Below are positions 34,031 through 42,724 of a stretch of DNA of 64,000 nt, piece by piece. Below the pieces are notes generated by a model that saw nothing but the letters and a program-made list of their open reading frames with translations, did no database searches and had not been told where the DNA came from. The DNA is taken from assembly GCA_021811105.1 (NCBI GenBank), contig JAJZPM010000011.1:1-64000 (forward strand), in the 5' to 3' direction. Made by a program: the position numbers and the translations under genes. The first letter of the stretch is position 1. The number at the start of each line of letters is the position of its first letter. This DNA comes from Nitrospirota bacterium. GTDB lineage: Bacteria; Nitrospirota; Thermodesulfovibrionia; Thermodesulfovibrionales; UBA6898.

Positions 34031-34105
34031 TGGTGGGCGATGCGGGTTTCGAACCTGCGACCCCTGCCGTGTGAAGGCAGTGCTCTCCCACTGAGCTAAT
34101 CGCCC
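34031..34105 (-). tRNA. tRNA-Val (anticodon CAC), 3' CCA encoded
   Basis: The minus strand reads GGGCGAT-TA-GCTC-AGTGGGA-GAGC-A-CTGCC-TTCACAC-GGCAG, then a short variable loop, T-arm GCAGG-TTCGAAA-CCCGC, ATCGCCC and ACCA. All stems close except one A-C pair in the T stem. The anticodon loop TTCACAC gives CAC, which reads the GUG valine codon. The CCA end is encoded in the DNA. It lies between the ugd gene and the giant cytochrome and is flanked by low-complexity words on the ugd side. No integrase or att duplication was seen next to it. Confidence 0.93.
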
Positions 34106-34106
34106 T

Positions 34107-34300
34107 TTAAAAAGTGAATAGTAAATAGTAAAACAAAATACACCGGAAAGGTCAACTCCTAGCTGCTGTAAAATGTGAAAGGTAAAAGGTGAAAGGCGCT
34201 ATCAAGACCCCAGGCTAACAAGCTAACAAGCCTCTTGTCCTTTTTACCCCTTACTCCTTACCCTTTATTTACCTTTACCTGCCTCATTATCTTTGTCTGT
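34107..34300 (-). repeat. bipartite low-complexity spacer (mirror orientation)
   Basis: On the plus strand, AGTGAATAGTAAATAG and GTGAAAGGTAAAAGGTGAAAGG words near the tRNA, then CTTTTTACCCCTTACTCC, TTACCCTTTATTTACC and TACC words next to the ugd stop. On the minus (coding) strand this again places purine-rich words right after a stop codon, followed by pyrimidine words. It is the same rule as for plus-strand genes. Confidence 0.62.
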
Positions 34301-34302
34301 CT

Positions 34303-35607
34303 TTACGCCCTTCCGACGCTGAAGTATTCGAATCCCAGTTTCTTCATCTTCTCCGGCTCATAGATGTTCCTGAAATCGAAGAAGAGAGTGCCCCGCAGGG
34401 ACTTCCTGATCTTCGAAAGGTCGAGGTTTCTGAATTCGTTCCATTCGGTCACGATAACGAGGGCGTCGGCGCCTTTGGCGCACTGGTATACCCCGTCCGC
34501 ATACTTCACCCTCCCCTGAAAGATCTTCTTCGCGTCGTCCATCGCCACAGGATCAAACACCCGTACAGAGGCCTTTTCCCTGAGGAGATGCTCGATGATA
34601 AAGACCGACGGTGCCTCCCGCATGTCGTTCGTGTTCGGCTTAAAGGAGAGGCCGAGCACCGCGAAGGTCTTGCCGCCGACCTTCCCGGCCGCCTCCCTGA
34701 TCTTGTCGACCATATGCGCCTTCTGTTTCTCGTTCGCGTCTACCGCGGACCGCACGATGCCGAGGTCCATCCCGTTTTGCTCTGCGAGTGCCAGCAGCGC
34801 TCTCGTGTCCTTCGGAAAGCAGGAGCCGCCGTACCCCGGTCCGGTATGAAGAAACTTTGCTCCTATACGTTTGTCGAGCCCCATGCCCTTCGCCACGGTC
34901 TGGATGTCGGCGCCGACCCTTTCGCAGAGCTTCGAGAGCTCGTTGATGAACGATATCTTCACCGCGAGGAAAGAGTTTGCTGCATATTTGATCAACTCGG
35001 CGGTCTCTATGTTCGTGATCACGAAGGGCGTCTCGATAAGATACAGAGGCCTGTACAGGTCCTTCAGGATCGCCACCGCCTGCTGGCTCGAGGCGCCGAC
35101 GATCACCCTGTTCGGCCTCATAAAGTCCTCGATCGCGGATCCCTCCCTAAGGAACTCGGGGTTCGAAACGATGTCGAAATCGACCCGTTCGGTCAGTTTC
35201 TTCGAGATGATCTTGCGGAGCCTGGCACCTGTGCCAACCGGGACCGTGCTTTTGGTGACGATCACCTTATATCCCTTTATCTCGCCCGCGATCTCACCGG
35301 CCACTTTCTCGACATAGCTCATGTCTGCGGAACCGTCGCCGCGGGGAGGCGTGCCGACTGCAATGAAGATGACGAGCGAGGACTCCACCGCGTCCCTGAT
35401 CTTCGTAGAGAAATTGAGCCTGCCGTTTTTCAGGTTCCTCTTCACGAGTTCCTCGAGTCCCGGCTCGTAAAAGGGCACGATGCCTTTCCTGAGCGCTTTC
35501 ACCTTCTTTTCATCTTTGTCGATGCAGGTGACAAAGACGCCGAACTCGGCAAAGCAGGCCCCTGTGACGAGTCCCACGTAACCTGTTCCGATTATCCCTA
35601 TATGCAT
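34303..35607 (-). CDS. ugd: UDP-glucose 6-dehydrogenase
   Basis: 434 residues with MHIGIIGTGYVGLVTGACFAE for NAD binding at the N-terminus, IAVGTPPRGDGSADMSYV, VTKSTVPVGTG, SNPEFLREGSAIEDFMRPNR and the catalytic-cysteine loop GPGYGGSCFPKDTRALL. This combination is specific for UDP-glucose dehydrogenases. The enzyme oxidises UDP-glucose twice to UDP-glucuronate with NAD+. The second dehydrogenase at 23.5 kb has a different active-site loop, so the window encodes two different uronic-acid pathways. It is the most downstream gene of the minus-strand cluster, separated from the next glycosyltransferase by a 297-base gap that holds only a CGTCATTCCCG-type repeat. Confidence 0.93.
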   Translation of the reverse strand: MHIGIIGTGYVGLVTGACFAEFGVFVTCIDKDEKKVKALRKGIVPFYEPGLEELVKRNLKNGRLNFSTKIRDAVESSLVIFIAVGTPPRGDGSADMSYVEKVAGEIAGEIKGYKVIVTKSTVPVGTGARLRKIISKKLTERVDFDIVSNPEFLREGSAIEDFMRPNRVIVGASSQQAVAILKDLYRPLYLIETPFVITNIETAELIKYAANSFLAVKISFINELSKLCERVGADIQTVAKGMGLDKRIGAKFLHTGPGYGGSCFPKDTRALLALAEQNGMDLGIVRSAVDANEKQKAHMVDKIREAAGKVGGKTFAVLGLSFKPNTNDMREAPSVFIIEHLLREKASVRVFDPVAMDDAKKIFQGRVKYADGVYQCAKGADALVIVTEWNEFRNLDLSKIRKSLRGTLFFDFRNIYEPEKMKKLGFEYFSVGRA

Positions 35608-35689
35608 GGATCCTCCGAAGACATATTATACAGGATCATGCTTAATTCTTGTCCAAAAAGAACAGGAAGATCCAAACGCCTCAAAGTCC

Positions 35690-35764
35690 GTCATACCCGC
35701 GAAGGCGGGTATCCATGTTCTCTAAAGAAGAATGGATTCCCGACTAATGCCTCGGGAATGACGG
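35690..35764. repeat. isolated CGTCATTCCCG-type repeat (core only)
   Basis: CGTCATACCCGCGAAGGCGGGTATCC ... GGATTCCCGACTAATGCCTCGGGAATGACGG. It is the same kind of unit as the core of the TIR elements, here without their outer ends. The rest of the gap 35608-35903 shows no gene. Confidence 0.6.
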
Positions 35765-35903
35765 CGAATGAACGCTTTATAGCAATGACCGAAAAAAACC
35801 GATGGTTTTCAGAAAGTGTCCCTCGGCTTATCCGGAACTTTGCTTCTGGCGATTCGTAGCGCTGAAGACGTCCCTCTCCATTTGCAAAACTCAGGGCGAC
35901 GGC

Positions 35904-37037
35904 CTATTTGTTCCCCAGCAGCCCGTAAAAGACCCTCTCCGTTTCTTCCACGGTCCGCCGGATATCGAATCGCTTCACCTTTTCCCTTCCGTTCGATACA
36001 AAGAGGTCCCTTTTGGTTTTGTCGCCGCGCATGATGCGGATCTTTTCGGCAAGTTCCCGGCTGTCGCCGTGTCGGAAGAGCAGACCGTCGACCCCGTCGG
36101 TGATGATCTCCCTGATCCCCCCGCTGTCCGCGCCGATGCAGGGGACCCCCGCGGCCATCGCCTCGATCAGGGTAAGGCCGAGCCCTTCGTTCCTGGACGG
36201 CAGCACATTGAGGTCCATGATCTTATAGAAGGCTGCGATCTCTTTCTGAAAATCGCAGAAGGTGAGCCTTTCGGAGGAGAGTCCGCAATATTCCGCGACC
36301 CCCCGTAAATTGCGGATATCACTTTCCCCCCAGACGCCGAGCACCAGCACCTGAAAGTCATCCCCCATCGCGGACAGCGCCCGGAAGAGAAACTCATGTC
36401 CCTTCATCGAGGGACTATCGGGCCTGAACGTCTTGCCTCCGAAATACCGTCCGACGATCCCTATCGTAAACGCCCCTTCCCGGCGGTATTCCCGCCGTAT
36501 GCGAGATACCTCCTCTTCGGGCGGTTGGCCGAACTTCGGGATGTCGATGCCGCCGCAGATCATCGCCACCTTCTTCCTCGAGACTCCGCCCCTCAGAAGG
36601 CTCTCTTTCACGACATTGCTCACCGCGATGTTCAGATCGAGAAGATTATAGTAAAAGGCGCCAATGTAGGGGATCCCCGAGAGAATGCAGTGCCTCGTAA
36701 AGACGATCTTCGGGCGAAGGTCGAGAAAGCGGGCGCTGAAAAGCAGGTGCCTGTCCTTCGAGTGATGAGAATTCACGATATCGATCGCCTCGTCCCTGCA
36801 GAATCTCACGAGGGCCCTGGGCGCGGACACGCCCTTTTCCGCAGGAGGATAAGGGTCGTAGAGTTCGAGCCCGGCATCAAGCGCCTCTCCGTTCAGCTCG
36901 CACGATTCAGGGGCCCCCCAGATGACCCTGTGGCCGCACCGCTTCAGCCCCTTCGAGATATCGAGGGCGAGCCTGTCCGATCCCCCTCTGCCGTTGCCCG
37001 AGATCAGGTTTATGACCGCAAGCCGCCTATCTCCCAT
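35904..37037 (-). CDS. glycosyltransferase family 4
   Basis: 377 residues from ATG 37037, chosen because GGAAGG lies eleven to six bases upstream; the track start is ten codons earlier. It overlaps the PIG-L gene end by 11 bases. The N-terminal acceptor domain starts LAVINLISGNGRGGSDRLAL. The donor domain has GIVGRYFGGKTFRPDSPSMKGHEFL and LNVLPSRNEGLGLTLIEAMAAGVPCIG with the E-x7-E signature. An internal MICGGIDIPKFG is typical of retaining GT4 enzymes. Its partner deacetylase upstream suggests that an amino sugar may be involved. Donor unknown. Confidence 0.82.
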   Translation of the reverse strand: MGDRRLAVINLISGNGRGGSDRLALDISKGLKRCGHRVIWGAPESCELNGEALDAGLELYDPYPPAEKGVSAPRALVRFCRDEAIDIVNSHHSKDRHLLFSARFLDLRPKIVFTRHCILSGIPYIGAFYYNLLDLNIAVSNVVKESLLRGGVSRKKVAMICGGIDIPKFGQPPEEEVSRIRREYRREGAFTIGIVGRYFGGKTFRPDSPSMKGHEFLFRALSAMGDDFQVLVLGVWGESDIRNLRGVAEYCGLSSERLTFCDFQKEIAAFYKIMDLNVLPSRNEGLGLTLIEAMAAGVPCIGADSGGIREIITDGVDGLLFRHGDSRELAEKIRIMRGDKTKRDLFVSNGREKVKRFDIRRTVEETERVFYGLLGNK

Positions 37038-37788
37038 AGACAGCCTTCCAGATATCATAATACTCATGCGCCGAATACCTCATGAAGCCCTCGGCGTATG
37101 TTCCGGCCCCGGAGGTGACCCCGCGGTAGCGGTTGAGGGAGATGGCCGCGTCGAGCCAGTCGTTCGATGCGAGCTGGCTCCTGTAACGGGAAAGGGCCTC
37201 TTTCTTCGCGTCGATCGTATCGGTAATATTTATCAGGAGGTTCGGTACGAGCGCGGTCCAGACCTCGCAGGCGCAGACCGTGAAGTGGCAGCCTCCCTTT
37301 TTATGAAGGGCCGCCAGGTGATGGTTCACCGCAAGGTGGTCGTTGTGCCGGTCGAAGAGGGACGGCAGGTAGACAAACTCAGGGTTATATCGATCGATGA
37401 TCCCCGACAGTCTTCCGGGAATTTCTGCGTTTTCGAGGAGTCTTTTCGACTCATATCCCAGGAATTCGAGATCAACGAACCCCATGACATCGGCTGCCTC
37501 TTCCGCCTCCCGTATCCGCTCTTCGGTACAGTCGGCGAAGTAGACGACCTTTACGGCGTCTCCCGCAAGGACATGTTTTCTGAGACTTCCGCCGGCCCCG
37601 ATGACGTCGTCATCGATATGGGGAGCAAGCACAAGGACCCTGCCGCGTTCGGGGCTGTCCATTTTGATCGGGGACGCCTTCAGGAGAGGCGCCAGCTTTT
37701 CATAGAGCCGGCCTACATGTCTCCATTTTATCCGCGGCGGAGGTCTCACCTGTCTGCACTCCGGCGCATAATCACGCCTGTACCGCAC
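37027..37788 (-). CDS. PIG-L family deacetylase, possibly continued upstream by a frameshift
   Basis: Zinc-dependent N-deacetylase of the LmbE/PIG-L family, 253 residues from the track GTG. Motifs: VLVLAPHIDDDVIGAGGSL (the P-H-x-D-D metal and catalytic site) and FDRHNDHLAVNHHL, with the second metal-binding histidines. Family enzymes deacetylate GlcNAc-PI, GlcNAc-Ins or related N-acetyl sugars. The GTG has no good ribosome binding site. Fifty-two bases upstream, an ATG with AAGGAG starts MAVFQHTRPLLDIF in another frame, and a run of seven T (coding strand) lies at the junction. Losing one T would join the two frames. Either the true protein is longer or the frame is broken by an indel. Confidence 0.78.
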   Translation of the reverse strand: MRYRRDYAPECRQVRPPPRIKWRHVGRLYEKLAPLLKASPIKMDSPERGRVLVLAPHIDDDVIGAGGSLRKHVLAGDAVKVVYFADCTEERIREAEEAADVMGFVDLEFLGYESKRLLENAEIPGRLSGIIDRYNPEFVYLPSLFDRHNDHLAVNHHLAALHKKGGCHFTVCACEVWTALVPNLLINITDTIDAKKEALSRYRSQLASNDWLDAAISLNRYRGVTSGAGTYAEGFMRYSAHEYYDIWKAVYGR

Positions 37789-37840
37789 GGTTGCATAAAA
37801 AAATATCTAAAAGAGGGCGGGTGTGCTGAAAGACTGCCAT
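37772..37840 (-). CDS. short upstream ORF with strong RBS (leader or detached N-terminus of the PIG-L protein)
   Basis: 22 codons, MAVFQHTRPLLDIFLCNR and four more, starting at ATG 37840 with AAGGAG eight bases upstream, the best ribosome binding site in the neighbourhood. It overlaps the track start of the PIG-L gene by 17 bases. A homopolymer of seven T on the coding strand lies within it; a one-base deletion there would fuse it to the deacetylase frame. It may be a leader peptide, the displaced N-terminus of a frameshifted gene, or a product of sequencing error. Confidence 0.45.
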   Translation of the reverse strand: MAVFQHTRPLLDIFLCNRAVQA

Positions 37841-38032
37841 AGTCGAGGCTCCTTTAAAAAAGGTGGACAAACCAGACCACACTTTCAGAGAGCGCCATGC
37901 GATGATTCTGCGTTTACGTGAATCACAATAAAATCCTGCCGCTTGTATGGCGACTTTCAGCATGTCTGCCCTCCTACATTCACCATCATGTTATTTTATC
38001 CTAAATTAGTAAATGTAAACGAAAGATATCGT

Positions 38033-39118
38033 TCACTTCTGCCCGAGCGACACCAATACCTTCTCGAACCGTTCGCCGAGCGTTTCTTCCGAAAAAGCGG
38101 CTTCCACGGTCCGCCTCCCGCTGAGGGCAATCCCCGCCGCGAACTCGCCGTCGTCCAGATATTTTTTTATCGCATCGGCAAGGGCCGCTTCATCCGCGGG
38201 GGGGACAAGGAGGCCGTTTTCCCCGGAGGAGATGAGTTCGGGAATCCCTCCGACTCGAGTGCCGATGACCGGCTTGCCCATTGCCATCGCCTCGATTATC
38301 ACCATGCCGAAGGCCTCGTCGCATGTCGAAGGAAGCACAAAGATGTCCATTGCGGCATACATCCGCTCGACATCGCGGCGGATGCCGGTGATGATCGTTC
38401 TCTCCGCGATACCCAGCCGCCGGGCCTCCCGGATGATCCCCTCCTTCTCCGGTCCGTCGCCGACGAAGAGCAATGTGACAGGGCGTTCTCCTCCGGTCCC
38501 GGCTGCCGCGCGGAGGAGTTCGTATACCCCTTTGCCCTGATGGAGCTTTCCTGCGGCGCCGATCACGAAGTCCTTAGCACTGATCCCGAGCTCACCGCGT
38601 ACCTCGGTCCGGTCGATGCGCGACGGATCGAAGCTGCGGAGGGAGACGCCGTTGTGGATCACCTCGATTTTCCCCTCGGCTATGCCGCTCGACAGAAGTG
38701 CATTTTTCACTGCCCCGCTCACGGCGACGACGCCGTCTGCATGGTTATTGATAAGCCACCGTGTGGTTTTTCTGATGCGGTCGGTCTGGTGCCTGACAAA
38801 GAGTATCTTTCTGCCGAGGAGCTTTGCCGCGACAGCGGCAGGCCAGTATTCCTTCCCTGAGTTTGCGATCAATACGCCGATCTCTTCCCTGCGGATGATG
38901 ATCGCCAGTTTGGCGATTGAGACCAGATCTCCCGAGTTTACCACCTCCAGGTCCTCCACAGGCAGTGCCGCTGCCTCGGCGTTCTTTCTCACGTGACCCC
39001 CGGGGGAACAGGCGACGATCACCCTGTGACCTCTTCCGGCAAGCTCCGACGCGAGCACGACCGAGTGCGATTCAATCCCGCCCCATCCCCTGCCGGCATT
39101 GACGATGAGGACGTTCAT
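38033..39118 (-). CDS. glycosyltransferase family 4
   Basis: 361 residues. ATG directly follows the TGA of the deacetylase. The N-terminal motif MNVLIVNAGRGWGGIESHSVVLASEL has the G-G-x-E acceptor loop. VIHNGVSLRSFDPSRI marks the interdomain region. The donor domain has IGAAGKLHQGKGVYELLRAA and FVLPSTCDEAFGMVIIEAMAMGKPVIGT, with the E-x7-E pattern. This is the common lipopolysaccharide-core and O-antigen GT4 form. It is in a tight overlapping operon with a NodB deacetylase, a GT2 and an O-antigen ligase. The 190 bases between it and the PIG-L leader contain no visible gene. Confidence 0.86.
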   Translation of the reverse strand: MNVLIVNAGRGWGGIESHSVVLASELAGRGHRVIVACSPGGHVRKNAEAAALPVEDLEVVNSGDLVSIAKLAIIIRREEIGVLIANSGKEYWPAAVAAKLLGRKILFVRHQTDRIRKTTRWLINNHADGVVAVSGAVKNALLSSGIAEGKIEVIHNGVSLRSFDPSRIDRTEVRGELGISAKDFVIGAAGKLHQGKGVYELLRAAAGTGGERPVTLLFVGDGPEKEGIIREARRLGIAERTIITGIRRDVERMYAAMDIFVLPSTCDEAFGMVIIEAMAMGKPVIGTRVGGIPELISSGENGLLVPPADEAALADAIKKYLDDGEFAAGIALSGRRTVEAAFSEETLGERFEKVLVSLGQK

Positions 39119-39847
39119 TCAGTCAGCCCTTTTCCGGTCTTCATACCCTGAATGCAGCCGCAGGAAAAACAGGAGGGGATTGGTGCTGCCCCTGATGAAG
39201 GAACGCCGTATCTCGTAGGGGTCGCTTCCTTCATGGACCAGTCCCCTCTTCGTCGTCACGGCAAGAGTGTATCCGGCCTCTTTGACCATATCGACTGCTC
39301 CCGGACCATAGTCGCCGTAAGGGTAGCAAAAGAAATCGACAGGAAGCTGCAGTTCTGCTTCGAGGCGGGACTTGGAGCCGGATATCTCGGCCCTTAGTGC
39401 GTCCGGAGAAAGGCGGTTCAGAAAGGGATGGGTCCGGGAATGGGACCCGAAGGCCACTCCTTCTGTTTTGATCGCATGGATCGCATCCCAATCGAGGAGT
39501 CTCCGCCTCCCCATGCGCGGGTCTTCCTCCCAGCTGTTTTCCCTTCCGATGAGGTCGGAAACAAGAAAGACCGTCGATGGATAGCGGTAGCGCCGGAGGA
39601 CCGGATAGGCGTTTTCGTAAAAGTCCTGATACCCGTCGTCGAAGGTGAGCGCGACCTGTCTTTCTCCCGAATGGTCCCCTTCAATGAAAGAAAGTACGTC
39701 ACGAAGAGATACCACACTGAATCCCGCGGTCTTCAGATACCACATCTGAAAACGGAACATCCCGGGAGAAACATACAACCCGAGGGGGTCCTTGCCGGCC
39801 GGGGGATCGGCGATATTGTGGTACATGAGCACGATGGCGCCGTTCAT
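39119..39847 (-). CDS. polysaccharide deacetylase (NodB/CE4 domain)
   Basis: 242 residues from ATG 39847, which overlaps the GT2 stop (ATGA). The track ORF starts 134 codons further upstream but that part is a shadow of the GT2 gene. The CE4 motifs are QVALTFDDGYQDFYE (motif 1 with the catalytic Asp), FGSHSRTHPFLN (metal-binding H-x3-H) and FFCYPYGDYGPGA (motif 3). The enzyme removes N- or O-acetyl groups from polymer sugars using a divalent metal. No signal peptide is obvious, so it may act on lipid-linked intermediates in the cytoplasm. Together with the PIG-L protein, the cluster has two unrelated deacetylases. Confidence 0.9.
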   Translation of the reverse strand: MNGAIVLMYHNIADPPAGKDPLGLYVSPGMFRFQMWYLKTAGFSVVSLRDVLSFIEGDHSGERQVALTFDDGYQDFYENAYPVLRRYRYPSTVFLVSDLIGRENSWEEDPRMGRRRLLDWDAIHAIKTEGVAFGSHSRTHPFLNRLSPDALRAEISGSKSRLEAELQLPVDFFCYPYGDYGPGAVDMVKEAGYTLAVTTKRGLVHEGSDPYEIRRSFIRGSTNPLLFFLRLHSGYEDRKRAD

Positions 39848-40599
39848 CCCGTCCTGTCTCTGCTCTGGAGTTCGAGGAGTTTCGCATACTTGAAGAAGGA
39901 GCCGCCCGCCTTTGTCAGGGCGGTCACGAGGCCGTCCATCCCGTCGAGAAAGCCTCTTTCGACGAAGTAGATCTTGAGGAACATTCCGATTCCATGATAT
40001 ACGGGAGAGATGCCGTTTGCCCTTCGGCCTGAGGAATATAGTTCCTCCGCGATAATGGTGGAGTAGTCGTTGAGGGTCTTCAGCATGTCCGAGTAACCCG
40101 GGAAGGCGTAGTGGTCGATATGGGCATCGAGGTCGGCCACTCTTCCCCCGGTTGCCCACTGTTCGTGGATCGTGCCGCGGAAGGAGCCGAGATTTCTGTT
40201 GACCAGGCGTATCTGGCGGTCGGGCCAGTACCCCGAATGCCTCAGCCACCTGCCATGGAGATAGTTCTTTCTCCTGAAGCTATATGCATCGGCCAGAGGG
40301 TTTTCGACCACGTCTCTTATCACCCCAGCGGTCTCCGGAGGTATTCGCTCGTCGGCGTCCAGGAGCAGTACCCATTCGTGCCGGCACTTCCAGACTGCGC
40401 TGTTCTTCTGAGGACCGTATCCTTTCCAGTCCTCGACCGAGACTCTGCATCCGAATTCCCGCGCGATCCCAACCGTCTTATCGGTACTTCCCGAATCGAC
40501 GAGCACTACATCATCGGCAAAGGAGACGCTCTCCAGCAGTCGGGGAAGGTTCGCCTCCTCGTTTTTCGTGATGACGGCGACCGAAAGCGGGAGCTTCAT
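39844..40599 (-). CDS. glycosyltransferase family 2 (WaaE/KdtX-like)
   Basis: 251 residues beginning MKLPLSVAVITKNEEANLPRLL, with VLVDSGSTDKTVGIAREFG, WVLLLDADERIPPETA and HSGYWPDRQIRLVNRN. This is the WaaE group of GT2 enzymes, the same group as the protein at 10.1 kb. These often add glucose or GlcNAc to the inner lipopolysaccharide core. The C-terminal helix IYFVERGFLDGMDGLVTAL, which may touch the membrane, is conserved in the group. The start ATG overlaps the stop of the ligase gene and the stop overlaps the deacetylase start, so it is coupled in both directions. Confidence 0.88.
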   Translation of the reverse strand: MKLPLSVAVITKNEEANLPRLLESVSFADDVVLVDSGSTDKTVGIAREFGCRVSVEDWKGYGPQKNSAVWKCRHEWVLLLDADERIPPETAGVIRDVVENPLADAYSFRRKNYLHGRWLRHSGYWPDRQIRLVNRNLGSFRGTIHEQWATGGRVADLDAHIDHYAFPGYSDMLKTLNDYSTIIAEELYSSGRRANGISPVYHGIGMFLKIYFVERGFLDGMDGLVTALTKAGGSFFKYAKLLELQSRDRTG

Positions 40600-41885
40600 T
40601 CGGCATCTCCCGCGGAAGGCAGGGGAGAATACCTGGCGGCCCGACCGTTCCCGTTCATGACGAAAAGCGCCAGCGATAGCACGTAGGAGATGAGGAGGGC
40701 TATCAGCAGGGTACCGAAATTATTTTCGAAGAACCCGCCGATACACAGGTTCACTATCGCGAAGGCGGCGCCGAGGATCAAGCCCCTTGCGAAGCCGTCA
40801 CGGGCCGCTGAGGCCGAGGCCCGGAAAAGGATGACCAATAGCGAGAGCCAAAATGCGAGGAAGAGTGCGAGTCCGACAAGGCCGGTCTCGGCCGCCACAT
40901 GGAGGTAGACATTGTGCGCATGATGGAATGAGGCGTCGGTGAATTTCCATTCCGACGCGTATCTTCCTGAATACTCGGAGATCCTGTTCCCCCACTGCCG
41001 GTAGCCGATGCCCGCAATCGGTTTCGACTCTATCATGTCCCTCGCGACCCTCCATAGGTAAAGCCGCTCCACATTGCTCGGATTCTGCTTCAGGTCGAGG
41101 ATGCTCGTCACACTGCTTTTCACGGGGGGGAAGAGCAGGACCGCTGCTACGATGAAAAGCGCGGTCGCTGCCGAGCCGATCACCGCCGCACGGAGATTTT
41201 TTTTGAAGAACAGGAGCGGGAGCGTGAATAAGAGCGAAACGAAATAGGTCCTGGACAGACTCAAAAGGGAACCTGAGAGAAGCAGCATGAAGAGTATTCC
41301 CAGAAATATCTTCGTCCTCACGGATGACTTCCAAAAAAGGAAGAGACATGCGGAAATGACCGCGAGGGTGCTGAAGAAGCCGCCCGCCGGAATATGGTGC
41401 GAGAAGAACCCGAGGAGATTTCCGTCGGAGAAAGGCTGAACAGGAAAGGGGTAGACTGTTCCTGTTGCCGCCTGGAACAAGCCGAGCAGGATGATGAGCG
41501 CGGTGAGGGAGGTCAGCGAGAAGACCGAGACCTTCGCCGCCTTTTCTTTCCATTCCTCGTTAATGGGTAACCCGGCCAGCAGAAAGACCGGCGCAAAGTC
41601 GAGCGCCCGGGCCACAGGGGCGGCGGAGAAGGTGTCGCCGTTTGCGATGAGAGTAGCGAGTTGCCATGTCGCGATCAGGGTCCAGAGCACGGCGAGGCGG
41701 GCCACTCCCCGGGGCAGTTGAAAGCCCCCGCCTGCCGCACGAAGACGCAGGGCCAGACCGAATGTCGCAGCGGCATAAAGGGGGAAATACGTAGCGCTCT
41801 TGGATATCGGGGAGCAGAGCGCGCAGAGCACGAGCGAGACTGCGAGAGCGCGGTGTAATACACGCTCCCTTCCGGCAGGGTTCAT
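40596..41885 (-). CDS. O-antigen ligase/polymerase family protein (Wzy_C domain)
   Basis: 429 residues with about ten to twelve membrane segments. The conserved periplasmic loop carries RLYLWRVARDMIESKPIAGIGYRQWG and FHHAHNVYLHVAAETGLVGLALF, the H-N-x-Y/F-L-x-x-x-x-E-x-G pattern of WaaL-type ligases with the catalytic histidine region. It would move a finished chain from undecaprenyl pyrophosphate to lipid A-core, or polymerise. It is more ligase-like than the member at 6.6 kb because of the strong HNVYLH motif, but this is an inference. Both ends overlap neighbouring genes by ATGA. Confidence 0.88.
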   Translation of the reverse strand: MNPAGRERVLHRALAVSLVLCALCSPISKSATYFPLYAAATFGLALRLRAAGGGFQLPRGVARLAVLWTLIATWQLATLIANGDTFSAAPVARALDFAPVFLLAGLPINEEWKEKAAKVSVFSLTSLTALIILLGLFQAATGTVYPFPVQPFSDGNLLGFFSHHIPAGGFFSTLAVISACLFLFWKSSVRTKIFLGILFMLLLSGSLLSLSRTYFVSLLFTLPLLFFKKNLRAAVIGSAATALFIVAAVLLFPPVKSSVTSILDLKQNPSNVERLYLWRVARDMIESKPIAGIGYRQWGNRISEYSGRYASEWKFTDASFHHAHNVYLHVAAETGLVGLALFLAFWLSLLVILFRASASAARDGFARGLILGAAFAIVNLCIGGFFENNFGTLLIALLISYVLSLALFVMNGNGRAARYSPLPSAGDAE

Positions 41886-42694
41886 CCCTCGGTGACCTCT
41901 GCGTGGGGCGATGTCTTTACCAGACCGTTCCTGCAGAAGTAGGTCCCCGACGAGACTGTGGCGGACAGGAGCATTTTGTTGCAGTGCGTCACGATCTTGT
42001 TCGTCGGGTGCCAGAGGTGGAAACAGACGACCATGAAGGGATGGACTTTCTTAAGGAGGCTGAAGTTGAAAAACCTGCAGGCGAGTTCCGAATCTTCATT
42101 CCCCCATCCCTCGAAATCTTCGTTGAACCCGTTCACCGCGACGATGTCGCTCTTGAAGACGCTCATGTTGCAGGACTTGATGCCCTTCAATTTTCTGTTC
42201 TTGAACCCCGGATAATAGGGAAGCCGCATGAGGTGATGGGAATTCGAGATCTTGCCGGTCAGCGCCATTCTGAGCAGCGCGAGAGGCGAATCCGCATCGC
42301 CGGGCGAGAATGATGCCACCGCCTTTTTATTGACATGGATCCTCTTGCCCTGGATGAAACATCCCTTTTCAGCAAGCTCCAGATGGTCGGCGACAAAATG
42401 TCTGTTCATCACACAGTCGCCGTCAAGCAGGATGAGGTAGTCCCCGGAAGACCTCCCGATCGCCTTGTTCCGTATCTTCGCAGCCCTGAACCCTCTGTCT
42501 TCCTGCCAGACATGGATCACTGGAAAGGCCGCTTTCGCGGCAAAGGCCTTTACGACGGAAGCAGTCTCCTCTCCGGACCCGTCGTCGGCGATCAGTACCT
42601 CGTCGGGACATCGAGCCTGGCGCAGCGCGCTTTCGGCCACCTTCTCCAGTGCCGAAGGGTTGTTGTATGTCGTTATGATGAGCGATACCTTCAC
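41882..42694 (-). CDS. glycosyltransferase family 2 (chondroitin-polymerase-like GT-A)
   Basis: 270 residues from GTG 42694 (VKVSLIITTYNNPSALEK). The track start lies inside TIR element E and adds MAVNLQSLCNWKV, which is repeat-derived, so it is rejected. Motifs: EVLIADDGSGEETASVV, FRAAKIRNKAIGRSSGDYLILLDGDC with the D-x-D metal site, and GFNEDFEGWGNEDSELACRF, the N/D-E-D-x-E-L acid motif characteristic of galactosyl- and GalNAc-transferase-like GT2 enzymes. It is the first gene of the minus-strand operon, and its upstream region has been taken over by a TIR element, so the promoter may lie within or beyond that element. Confidence 0.82.
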   Translation of the reverse strand: MKVSLIITTYNNPSALEKVAESALRQARCPDEVLIADDGSGEETASVVKAFAAKAAFPVIHVWQEDRGFRAAKIRNKAIGRSSGDYLILLDGDCVMNRHFVADHLELAEKGCFIQGKRIHVNKKAVASFSPGDADSPLALLRMALTGKISNSHHLMRLPYYPGFKNRKLKGIKSCNMSVFKSDIVAVNGFNEDFEGWGNEDSELACRFFNFSLLKKVHPFMVVCFHLWHPTNKIVTHCNKMLLSATVSSGTYFCRNGLVKTSPHAEVTEG

Positions 42695-42724
42695 AATTAT
42701 GCCGTACAGGACTCGACCATTATT

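Noticed and set aside
34031-34105. tRNA as an integration site of a genomic island
   Set aside because: No integrase gene and no repeated tRNA 3' end were found in the window.
39848-40249. N-terminal 134 codons of the NodB deacetylase ORF
   Set aside because: They are a shadow of the overlapping glycosyltransferase; the deacetylase starts at the ATGA overlap at 39847.
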